Notes under the pieces: model-generated | Told to the model about the DNA's origin: nothing | Database searches by the model: none | The model's input: the letters and a program-made list of their open reading frames with translations, nothing else | Program-made: the position numbers and the translations under genes | In this document: piece after piece, positions 1-5,654 of the stretch | Layout of the letters: the number at the start of each line of letters is the position of its first letter | Numbering within the stretch: the first letter of the stretch is position 1 | Assembly (NCBI GenBank): GCA_045591645.1 | Contig: JAZNTG010000051.1 | Span: 1 to 5,673, forward strand | Direction of reading: 5' to 3' | Length of the DNA stretch: 5,673 bases | From: SFWF01 sp045591645 | GTDB lineage: Bacteria; Bacillota; Clostridia; Oscillospirales; Acutalibacteraceae

Positions 1-32
1 GGGGAAAGTTATTATGTGGTCCAGAAAAGCTA

Positions 33-59
33 ATCAATCATAGAACCGTCCCCTGATTG
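33..59 (-). repeat. Left copy of 27-bp inverted repeat (REP-like, GGGGACGGTTCT core)
   Basis: These 27 bases are the exact reverse complement of 604-630. On the minus strand the unit contains the core GGGGACGGTTCT. It has short palindromic ends, CAATCA (35-40) pairing with TGATTG (54-59), so a single copy can fold into a 6-bp stem with a 13-nt loop. The match to the right copy stops sharply at both edges. I see no target-site duplication next to either copy. The repeat supplies an in-frame TAG (41-43) that closes the toxin-tip reading frame upstream. Intergenic palindromes with this core are, from memory, common in Clostridia and resemble REP/RAYT-type repeats. I cannot confirm that here. Confidence 0.85.
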
Positions 60-289
60 TTGAACATAATACTTGCCAAAAATTTAGCCCAAATCAGCAA
101 GCAGTTATTGAGTTGGCCAGAGAAAGTAGAAATGGATTGAGTAGAAGTGAAGCTGAAACATTGGTAGGATGGGCAAAAGAATATGGAATAAAAAACGTTC
201 ATGGTCCAATGATACATCCTAACAGGAGTGGTTTTTGGAGTTTTACAGAGCACATTAAAATATTCAATGAACATATACCTATAAAATAA
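44..289 (+). pseudogene. Start-less C-terminal tip of a polymorphic-toxin-like protein
   Basis: An open frame of 81 codons runs from just after an in-frame TAG (41-43) to TAA (287-289). It has no usable start: the first in-frame ATG is near 206, well inside the conserved-looking part, and no ribosome binding site precedes any earlier alternative codon. The peptide has a short variable lead and then SPNQQAVIELA and a helical stretch with SRSEAETLVGWAKEYGI. It ends in a His-rich tail with His53, His58, His70 and His77 (numbered from the first codon after the TAG), including GPMIHPN and a terminal EHIPIK. From memory, this layout resembles toxin tips at the C-termini of Rhs/WapA/LXG-type polymorphic toxins of Firmicutes, several of which are predicted nucleases. 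The exact family is not certain. A candidate immunity gene lies 11 nt downstream, as expected. I read it as an orphan or displaced tip, cut off from its delivery domains at the repeat, and probably not translated unless fused to an upstream gene by recombination. Confidence 0.6.
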
Positions 290-294
290 AGGAG
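288..294 (+). promoter_or_regulatory. Ribosome binding site of the 97-aa gene
   Basis: AAAGGAG lies 6 nt before the ATG at 301 and overlaps the TAA of the toxin-tip frame by two bases. This supports the ATG as the true start. It also supports independent translation of the downstream gene even though the toxin tip has lost its own start. Confidence 0.8.
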
Positions 295-300
295 TGTATT

Positions 301-594
301 ATGACAAAGGTAAATATCATTTTTGATAATATTTTTGAAGATGCGGATATCATCGCTGTACCTGACGAAATTGCATCTCATATTGAAGCGATAGGACAAG
401 AATTTTTAAATTGGGTTCCTAATGCGAAAGATTGCGATTATTGGACAATTGTTGATGGACAAAAATACTCAGTTGCAGAAACTGATGGATTTATTAAATG
501 GTTAAATTTATGTTATTGTTCAAAAACAGAAAAAGCGTATGTTGAGAAAAGAAATACAAACTATTGTCCTGAATATAAGACTATCGAATTTTAG
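301..594 (+). CDS. Small protein, probable immunity protein for the adjacent toxin tip
   Basis: A 97-residue acidic soluble protein starting at ATG behind a good AAAGGAG site and ending at TAG. There is no signal peptide or membrane segment. Visible features are an N-terminal strand-like MTKVNIIFDNIF, an acidic segment EDADIIAVPDEIASHIEAIGQEF, an aromatic-rich centre (WVPNAKDCDYWTIVDG) and a Cys/Tyr-containing C-terminal part (LCYCSKTEKAYVEKR, YCPEYKTIEF). I do not recognise a named family. Its size, acidity and position immediately after a polymorphic-toxin tip are typical of cognate immunity proteins, which bind and block the toxin domain in the cytoplasm. The function is therefore inferred from context only. 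The gene is AT-rich (about 25-30% G+C in the lines counted), unlike the exporter operon, which suggests horizontal acquisition. It is intact although the neighbouring toxin tip is not, so it may act as an orphan immunity gene. No promoter of its own is evident. Confidence 0.75.
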   Translation: MTKVNIIFDNIFEDADIIAVPDEIASHIEAIGQEFLNWVPNAKDCDYWTIVDGQKYSVAETDGFIKWLNLCYCSKTEKAYVEKRNTNYCPEYKTIEF

Positions 595-603
595 GACACG
601 TCT

Positions 604-630
604 CAATCAGGGGACGGTTCTATGATTGAT
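604..630 (+). repeat. Right copy of 27-bp inverted repeat (REP-like)
   Basis: Exact reverse complement of 33-59. It carries the core GGGGACGGTTCT at 610-621 between TCAATCA (603-609) and TGATTGA (623-629), so it can form a 7-bp stem around a 13-nt loop. It begins 9 nt after the stop codon of the putative immunity gene. Together with the left copy it encloses the toxin-tip/immunity pair as a 598-bp unit. Confidence 0.85.
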
Positions 631-632
631 AG

Positions 633-653
633 GACAGGGGACGGTTCTCTGTC
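633..653 (+). repeat. Diverged tandem copy of the GGGGACGGTTCT palindrome
   Basis: GACAG (633-637) and CTGTC (649-653) form a 5-bp stem around a loop that, with the last G of the stem, repeats the core GGGGACGGTTCT (637-648). The two cores start exactly 27 nt apart (610 and 637) in the same orientation. The core is identical while the stem arms differ from the 604-630 copy but remain self-complementary. Conservation of the core with compensatory change in the arms is typical of REP-like or structured repeat families. Confidence 0.75.
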
Positions 654-668
654 TTACTGTCTTAAAAG

Positions 669-701
669 AAAAACTGTGCAGAAATAATCTGCACAGTTTT
701 T
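669..701. terminator. Bidirectional rho-independent terminator
   Basis: A perfect 13-bp inverted repeat, AAAAACTGTGCAG / CTGCACAGTTTTT, encloses the 7-nt loop AAATAAT. The 8-bp GC-containing stem core is flanked by A5 and T5. A plus-strand transcript therefore ends in a U-tract, and a minus-strand transcript ends in UUUUUCUUUU. It lies between the left cassette and the convergent exporter operon, about 105 bp past the stop codon of the HAD gene, and should serve both sides. Confidence 0.85.
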
Positions 702-805
702 ACTGTCTTTAGCGCCCCCTCGCTATTACCGAGCGGTTTTTCTGTTAGTAATAATGAATGGTGTTTTATGGTACAATTCATATTTTTGGTGAAGTTTGTT
801 CTACC

Positions 806-1462
806 TTAATGCATAATGCTAAGGTGCTTTTTTACTTCCAACAAGCTTTCGCATATCTTATATGCGAGGGCTTTTTCTTTTTCACGGGGAGGATTCATAT
901 CGGGAACCATAAATACTCTCATTCCTGCCCTCGCCGCAGCTTCAACCCCGAGGTATGAGTCCTCGACTGCATATGTACAGCTCGGCTTTGCGCCGAGCTT
1001 TTTTGCGGCTTTGAGATATATTTCGGGGTCGGGCTTGCTTTTTGTGATATCATCTCCGCAGACGGTAGCATCGAAGTAGGGGAGAAAACCAGCTTTTTTA
1101 AGGTGTCCCTCTGCCGAAGCTCTTGTTGTAGAGGTTGCCAGTGCAATTTTATATCCGTTTTCTTTCAGATATTTTAAAAGCTCCTCAGCACCATTTTTGA
1201 GCGGGATGCCGTTTTTATCAATCTGCTCCCTCATCCACTGTCTCATTTCCTCGCGTCTGGCTTCAAACGGATAGTTCTCACCGAAAAAGTGCTTATAAAG
1301 AATCTTTGCGGTGGGAAGTGTCGCTCCGCAGGTAGTTGGATAGAATTCATCAACATCATCGTTTTCGCCGTATTTGCGGCTGACGGCACGAAGTGCTTCC
1401 ATAGTCAGGTATTCGGTGTCGAAGAGAACGCCGTCCATATCGAATACAAATGCCTTTTCCAA
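806..1462 (-). CDS. HAD-superfamily hydrolase, beta-phosphoglucomutase-like phosphatase (subfamily IA)
   Basis: A 218-residue cytoplasmic protein of normal length for the family. Motif I is DMDGVLFDTE, with nucleophile Asp8 and general acid/base Asp10. A helical cap domain follows at about residues 16-85. Motif II is ALATSTTR with Thr110, motif III is KSKPDP with Lys143, and motif IV is AVEDSYLG with Glu167/Asp168 for magnesium binding. All catalytic residues are present, so it should be an active phosphatase or phosphomutase on a small phosphorylated metabolite. The substrate cannot be told from sequence, and family members range from beta-phosphoglucomutase to sugar-phosphate and nucleotide phosphatases. 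It is the last gene of the operon. The start is a TTG at 1460-1462, two nt after the exporter stop codon, with its ribosome binding site inside the end of that gene. The next Met (residue 9) would remove the nucleophile, so TTG is the only sensible start. The last codons form part of a hairpin (804-824). Confidence 0.92.
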   Translation of the reverse strand: MEKAFVFDMDGVLFDTEYLTMEALRAVSRKYGENDDVDEFYPTTCGATLPTAKILYKHFFGENYPFEARREEMRQWMREQIDKNGIPLKNGAEELLKYLKENGYKIALATSTTRASAEGHLKKAGFLPYFDATVCGDDITKSKPDPEIYLKAAKKLGAKPSCTYAVEDSYLGVEAAARAGMRVFMVPDMNPPREKEKALAYKICESLLEVKKHLSIMH

Positions 1463-1464
1463 AT

Positions 1465-3432
1465 TTAGTCAAGCTCCTTTTTACCTGTGTAAAGCTCGTA
1501 GTATCTGCCGCCCTGTCTTAGCAGGTCATCGTGATCTCCGCGTTCTATGATCTCGCCCTTTTCAAGAACCATTATAGCGTTTGAATTGCGGACGGTTGAG
1601 AGCCTGTGTGCGATAACAAAGGTTGTGCGGTTTTTCATAAGTCGATCCATGCCGTGCTCAATATGACGCTCGGTTCTGGTATCGACCGAGCTTCTAGCCT
1701 CGTCAAGAACAAGTATAGGAGCCTTGGAGATTGCAGCTCTTGCAATATTGAGAAGCTGACGCTGACCTTGGGATAGGTTGGCACCGTCGCCCGTTATCAT
1801 AGTGTCATAGCCGTTTTCAAGTCTCATAATAAAGGAATGAGCCGAGGCTGTTTTTGCGGCGGCAATAACCTCTTCGTCGGTCGCGTCAAGACGTCCGTAA
1901 CGGATATTTTCCATAACGGTGCCTGTAAAGAGGTGTGTGTCCTGCAATACCATTGCTATATTTGAACGAAGCACTTCACGCGGATAATCCTTGATATCTA
2001 CACCGTCTATAGTGATCTCACCATCATTAATATCATAAAAGCGGTTCAAAAGATTGGTGATAGTTGTCTTGCCCGCGCCTGTAGATCCGACAAAGGCGAT
2101 CTTCTGACCGGGCTTTGCATAGATGGAAATGTTTTTGAGAACAGTCTTATCAGGTGTATAACCAAAGCTGACGTTTTTAAGCTCAACATGACCTTTTATC
2201 TCGGTGTTTATCTCACTGCCTTCGCGATCAGGCTCCTCGGGATCCATATCCATTACAGCAAAAACACGTTCTGCTCCTGCAAGCGCTGAGAATATAGCGG
2301 TCATCTGCTGAGATATCTGATTTATTGGCATATTGAACTGCCTTGTATAGTTTGCAAAAACGGTAAGAGCACCTGGGGTAAAGCCGCTGGTCACCATCAT
2401 AATACCGCCGACACCTATAGTTACACCGTAGCTTATCATACTTACGTTATGCGTAACAGGCCCCATAATTCCGCCGTAGAACTGCGCTTTAAACTGCTTA
2501 TCGCGCATATCGTCGTTAAGCATACCGAATTCCTCGATACAGGACTGCTCGTGGTTGAATACCTTTATGACCTTCTGACCCGTTACAGTCTCTTCGATAT
2601 AACCGTTTACGGCACCGAGAGCTGCCTGCTGACCAGAGTAATATTTTCTGGAAGACTTACCGATCATAGCACCGCAATATACAAATATCGGGATAAAGAA
2701 CACCGTGATAAGGGTCAGTATCCAGTTTGTTGTTATCATAAAGAACAGAGTTCCGACGAGTGTTACAGCACCCGAGAAAAGCGCCGTTACCGAGTGGTTC
2801 AGCATCATATCGATATTGTCGATATCGTTTGTAAAACGGCTCATAACCCCGCCTGTGGGGTTTTGGTCAAAGTATTTTACCGGCAGAGTTTGTAGCTTAC
2901 AGAAAAGCTCATTTCTTATCTTCTCAAGAGTGTTTTGAGTGATAGACAGCATAAGTCTTGACTGGAGATAGGAGGATACTATGCCTATTAAATAAACCGC
3001 GCCCAGAAGAAGTATAGCCGTTATAACATAGGTGAGGACCTCAGCAAAACGACCGCCTTCCATAATACCTGAAATAAATGGTATTTCGGTAAGCCTTTCA
3101 ATCAGCTGATCCATCTTTACCGCCATAATACCGTCCTTAGCCTCGGTCGGCACCTGACCTATGCGGTTGATTATGGGAAGCAGGGTAAACGAGCCGATAA
3201 GTGAGGTGACAGCACTTAGCAGCATACAGCAAAGTACGACAATAAGCTTAGGTATATGCGGATTAAAGTAGGCGAGCAGACGGGTGACGGTCTGTTTAGT
3301 GTTCTTGGGCTTACCGCCCATACGTCCTGCCATCGGACCTCTGCCCGGGCCTCCCATCATAGGGCCCTTTTGCGTCGCTTTTGATGAGGAGGAATACTGC
3401 TTTTGCAGTTCTTCTAATGTTCTTTTAGCCAT
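1465..3432 (-). CDS. ABC exporter subunit with consensus catalytic site (BmrD/LmrD/TM288/EfrB-like)
   Basis: A 655-residue half-transporter with a membrane domain followed by an ATPase domain. It has a cytoplasmic N-terminal extension of about 50 residues rich in Gly, Met and Pro (roughly 23-43). Six hydrophobic segments lie near 61-85, 131-155, 212-233, 238-258, 320-347 and 355-385, with a longer outer loop of about 45 residues between the first two. The ATPase domain has Walker A GSTGAGKT (449-456), Q-loop Gln497, signature LSQGQ (553-557), Walker B ILVLDE with Asp577 and catalytic Glu578, D-loop SSVD (581-584) and switch His609. Glu and His are intact, but the signature deviates from LSGGQ, which completes a heterodimer with the upstream subunit. 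Likely role: ATP-driven export of drugs or other amphiphilic compounds across the cytoplasmic membrane. The actual substrate is not readable. The ATG overlaps the upstream stop codon (TAATG) with AAGGAGG 7 nt before it, so translation is coupled. Confidence 0.95.
   Translation of the reverse strand: MAKRTLEELQKQYSSSSKATQKGPMMGGPGRGPMAGRMGGKPKNTKQTVTRLLAYFNPHIPKLIVVLCCMLLSAVTSLIGSFTLLPIINRIGQVPTEAKDGIMAVKMDQLIERLTEIPFISGIMEGGRFAEVLTYVITAILLLGAVYLIGIVSSYLQSRLMLSITQNTLEKIRNELFCKLQTLPVKYFDQNPTGGVMSRFTNDIDNIDMMLNHSVTALFSGAVTLVGTLFFMITTNWILTLITVFFIPIFVYCGAMIGKSSRKYYSGQQAALGAVNGYIEETVTGQKVIKVFNHEQSCIEEFGMLNDDMRDKQFKAQFYGGIMGPVTHNVSMISYGVTIGVGGIMMVTSGFTPGALTVFANYTRQFNMPINQISQQMTAIFSALAGAERVFAVMDMDPEEPDREGSEINTEIKGHVELKNVSFGYTPDKTVLKNISIYAKPGQKIAFVGSTGAGKTTITNLLNRFYDINDGEITIDGVDIKDYPREVLRSNIAMVLQDTHLFTGTVMENIRYGRLDATDEEVIAAAKTASAHSFIMRLENGYDTMITGDGANLSQGQRQLLNIARAAISKAPILVLDEARSSVDTRTERHIEHGMDRLMKNRTTFVIAHRLSTVRNSNAIMVLEKGEIIERGDHDDLLRQGGRYYELYTGKKELD
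1474..1480 (-). promoter_or_regulatory. Ribosome binding site that supports a TTG start for the HAD gene
   Basis: On the minus strand AAAGGAG lies 11 nt before the TTG at 1462 and inside the last codons (KKEL) of the upstream ABC subunit. It is the only Shine-Dalgarno-like site near the junction. It supports a TTG start and translational coupling to the exporter gene. The spacing is slightly long, so initiation may be weak. Confidence 0.65.
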
Positions 3433-5183
3433 TATTTATCCTCCTTCTTATCCATTTGTGAGTAGTATATCTCACCGTATTCGGTACAGCTTTTGAGAAG
3501 TTCTTCATGAGAGCCTACGCCTGTAATTTTGCCCTCGTTCATAACTACTATGGTGTCACATTCCTTAACCGAAGAGATGCGCTGAGCGATTATTATCTTT
3601 GTAGAGCCAGAGAGCTCTTCGCGGAAGGCTCTTCTTATCATAGCCTCGGTCGCGGTGTCCACCGCGCTCGTAGAATCGTCAAGAATCAATATTTTTGGCT
3701 TTTTAAGAAGCGCACGGGCAATACAAAGTCGCTGCTTTTGTCCGCCAGAAACGTTTACACCGCCCTGTTCAAGCTCGGTTTCATAGCCGTCTTTAAAGCT
3801 TTCGATAAAGCCGTTAGCCTGAGCGTACTCAGCGGCTTTTCTAAGCTCCTGGTCTGAAGCCGCTTCATCACCCCAACGCAGGTTTTCTTCAATAGTACCT
3901 GAGAAAAGAACGTTCTTCTGAAGCACCATTCCGACACCCTCACGCAGATGATAAAGCGAATAATCCTTAACGTTTACACCGTCGATAAGCACCTCGCCCT
4001 CATCAACATCGTAAAGACGCGGTATCATAGAAACAAGTGTGGTCTTTCCGCAGCCCGTTGAGCCGATAATACCTACCGTCTGACCTGCTTCAATAGTCAG
4101 GTCAACATCGTCAAGCACCTTGCCCTCGCTGTTTTTATAGTAGCGAAAGCCGACCCTTTTAAACTCTATTTTTCCGTCTTTAACGGTAAGCTCAGGATAG
4201 GCGGCATCAGTATCGTTAAGATCAATATCCTCGTTCAGCACTTCCTTAATACGCTTAGCGGAGGCGAGTGCTCGAGAGGACATCATAAGCATCATCGTGA
4301 CCATCATAAGGGAGGAGAGTATCTGTGTTACATAGGTAATGAATGCCGAAAGGTCGCCGATCTCCATACCGCCGATAGTGCCTGCCTCACCGAGTACGAT
4401 ATTAGAACCGAACCACAGGACAGACAGTGTAGTGATATTCATAAACACCGTCATAACGGGTCCCAAAAATATCATGATCTTCATAGCCGACATACCCGAC
4501 TGTTTTAAATCGCGGTTTACTTCGCGGAACTTTTCGGTTTCGTGAGTCTCTCTGACGAAGGATTTCACAACTCGAACATTGGTTATATTTTCCTGAACGG
4601 TGTTATTAAGCCTGTCAATTTTGGTCTGCATCTTAGCGAAACGGGGGAATCCCTTTGAGATTATTAAAAGTATGGTGATAAGCATCAGAGGAATTGTCAC
4701 AAGTAAAACCACCGAAAGATCGGGTCGCATCGTCACCGCCATTATGATCGCACCTATAAGCATACCCGGTGAGCGCAGACACATCCTCAGCAGCATATTT
4801 ACAAAATTCTGAAGCTGGGTAACGTCGTTTGTAAGGCGTGTGACCAGCGAGCCTGCCGAAAACTTATCAATATTAGCAAAGGAAAACCTTTGTACCTTAG
4901 AAAAAACATCGTCGCGAAGATCTGCGGCAAAATTTACCGAAGCCTTTGCGCCAAAGTAGGCACCGCCTACACCGCCGACCATCATAAGTACTGCCGTCAG
5001 TATCATAAGACCTGCCGTACCGATACTGCCGCCGACTGTAAGACTGCCGTCGTTTGCGCCGTTTATAACGATAGCAAGGAATTTCGGCATAAGCACCTCG
5101 CCGATAACCTCAACTATCATACAAATGGGACCTATTATAAAATAGGGAAGATAGGGCTTTACATATTTAAACCATTGCTTCAT
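3432..5183 (-). CDS. ABC exporter subunit with degenerate catalytic site (BmrC/LmrC/TM287/EfrA-like)
   Basis: A 583-residue half-transporter. Hydrophobic segments lie near 12-38, 57-78, 135-153, 157-176, 238-262 and 275-300. The ATPase domain has Walker A GSTGCGKT (374-381), Q-loop Gln422, signature VSGGQ (478-482) and Walker B ILILDDSTSAVD. Asp502 is the Walker B Asp, but the catalytic Glu is replaced by Asp503 and the switch His is replaced by Gln534 (IIAQR). These substitutions are known for the non-hydrolysing partner of heterodimeric exporters such as TM287/288 and BmrCD. Paired with the downstream subunit, it supplies the degenerate site (its own Walker motifs plus the partner's LSQGQ) and gives its normal VSGGQ to the active site. 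The ATG is 6 nt after the MarR stop codon, with a weak GAGAGG site overlapping the end of that gene. The gene order MarR, then the degenerate subunit, then the consensus subunit is common in Clostridia. Confidence 0.95.
   Translation of the reverse strand: MKQWFKYVKPYLPYFIIGPICMIVEVIGEVLMPKFLAIVINGANDGSLTVGGSIGTAGLMILTAVLMMVGGVGGAYFGAKASVNFAADLRDDVFSKVQRFSFANIDKFSAGSLVTRLTNDVTQLQNFVNMLLRMCLRSPGMLIGAIIMAVTMRPDLSVVLLVTIPLMLITILLIISKGFPRFAKMQTKIDRLNNTVQENITNVRVVKSFVRETHETEKFREVNRDLKQSGMSAMKIMIFLGPVMTVFMNITTLSVLWFGSNIVLGEAGTIGGMEIGDLSAFITYVTQILSSLMMVTMMLMMSSRALASAKRIKEVLNEDIDLNDTDAAYPELTVKDGKIEFKRVGFRYYKNSEGKVLDDVDLTIEAGQTVGIIGSTGCGKTTLVSMIPRLYDVDEGEVLIDGVNVKDYSLYHLREGVGMVLQKNVLFSGTIEENLRWGDEAASDQELRKAAEYAQANGFIESFKDGYETELEQGGVNVSGGQKQRLCIARALLKKPKILILDDSTSAVDTATEAMIRRAFREELSGSTKIIIAQRISSVKECDTIVVMNEGKITGVGSHEELLKSCTEYGEIYYSQMDKKEDK
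3440..3446 (-). promoter_or_regulatory. Strong ribosome binding site at the TAATG junction of the two exporter genes
   Basis: AAGGAGG on the minus strand sits 7 nt before the ATG of the second ABC gene and inside the final codons of the first. Together with the one-base overlap of stop and start (TAATG), this points to coupled translation and close to 1:1 synthesis of the two halves of the heterodimer. Confidence 0.8.
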
Positions 5184-5189
5184 TATAAA

Positions 5190-5636
5190 TTACCTCTCTT
5201 CAAAACTGCTGATTATCTTGGTAAGGAGTCGGTCAAGCTCGCAAAGCTCCTGCTCGGTCAAAGAATCATAGGTAATACGATCCAGCTCATCAAAGGTCGA
5301 TTTTGAGAATTCGACGACCTTGCGGCCCTTGTCGGTTATTGATATCATATTCTGTCTTACGTCCGACTCGTTTGTCTGTCTTGTGATATATCCGTCGGCT
5401 TCAAGCTTTTTAAGACTCGTCGCGACCGCCGCTGGGCTTATCTCAAAGCGGTCGGCTATCTCACGCTGGGTCGGAGTCTTCTCACAACGGTGCAAAAACA
5501 TCAGCAGCATATGCTGACTGCGGTGTATTTCACAGTTGCTCATACGCTTCTCTACAGCGCTGCGGTGCAGACGGTTTATCTTCATAAACTTGTGATGAAC
5601 CTCGTGAAAGGTTGGATGTTTTACGGTAGTATTCAC
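5190..5636 (-). CDS. MarR-family winged-helix transcriptional regulator
   Basis: A 148-residue cytoplasmic DNA-binding protein of usual MarR length. N-terminal dimerisation helices cover about 1-50. A helix-turn-helix follows at about 56-86 (TQREIADRFEISPAAVATSLKKLEADGYITR), then the wing DVRQNMISITDKG (92-104), and finally C-terminal dimerisation helices (about 106-148). It most likely represses its own operon and releases DNA on binding a compound that the exporter handles. The ligand is unknown. The start is GTG at 5634-5636 with GGAGG 6 nt before it. An ATG two bases earlier is in another frame and is followed at once by TGA, so it cannot be the start. The protein has several His in its N-terminal part (HEVHHK, EIHRSQH) but lacks the zinc-site layout I remember for AdcR, so I do not call it a zinc sensor. 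It is first in the operon, 6 nt before the ABC genes. Confidence 0.94.
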   Translation of the reverse strand: MNTTVKHPTFHEVHHKFMKINRLHRSAVEKRMSNCEIHRSQHMLLMFLHRCEKTPTQREIADRFEISPAAVATSLKKLEADGYITRQTNESDVRQNMISITDKGRKVVEFSKSTFDELDRITYDSLTEQELCELDRLLTKIISSFEER

Positions 5637-5642
5637 ATTTTC

Positions 5643-5647
5643 CCTCC
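5643..5647 (-). promoter_or_regulatory. Ribosome binding site of the MarR gene with overlapping ATG-TGA and GTG start
   Basis: On the minus strand GGAGG is followed 6 nt later by the GTG (5636-5634) that opens the MarR frame. The sequence at the start is ATGTGA: an ATG (5638-5636) 4 nt after GGAGG, directly followed by TGA, sharing its G with the GTG start. Ribosomes that start at the ATG would stop after one codon, right on top of the true start. Confidence 0.7.
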
Positions 5648-5654
5648 AAAACAG

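Noticed and set aside
1..33. Possible end of an upstream gene (frame 1, ...GESYYVVQKS then TAA at 31-33)
   Set aside because: Only ten codons are visible and all three plus-strand frames end within the first 56 bases, so no frame can be preferred. It may be real but is not supported from this window.
38..274. 78-codon open frame on the minus strand
   Set aside because: Antisense to the toxin tip and running into the repeat. It has a Cys/Ser/Phe-rich peptide without family features, while the plus-strand reading has a recognisable domain layout.
33..653. CRISPR array
   Set aside because: There are only three repeat units, in mixed orientation. Two are directly adjacent without a spacer and the third is more than 500 bp away with genes between. 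No cas genes are present.
719..739. Second terminator hairpin, CGCT/AGCG followed by GTTTTTCTG
   Set aside because: The stem is only 4 bp plus one wobble pair, too weak next to the 13-bp terminator just before it.
2449..2895. 148-codon open frame on the plus strand
   Set aside because: It lies wholly opposite the second ABC subunit. Its peptide shows no domain, and no ribosome binding site stands out. It is a shadow of a well-supported gene.
4890..5306. 138-codon open frame on the plus strand
   Set aside because: It overlaps the start of the first ABC gene, the junction and the end of the MarR gene in antisense. The composition is that of a shadow frame and there is no recognisable domain.
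5190..5636. Assignment of the MarR protein as a zinc sensor (AdcR/ZitR)
   Set aside because: The operator fits the consensus and the N-terminus has several His. The His cluster and Cys/Glu ligand spacing that I remember for AdcR are not seen, and no zinc transport gene is nearby.
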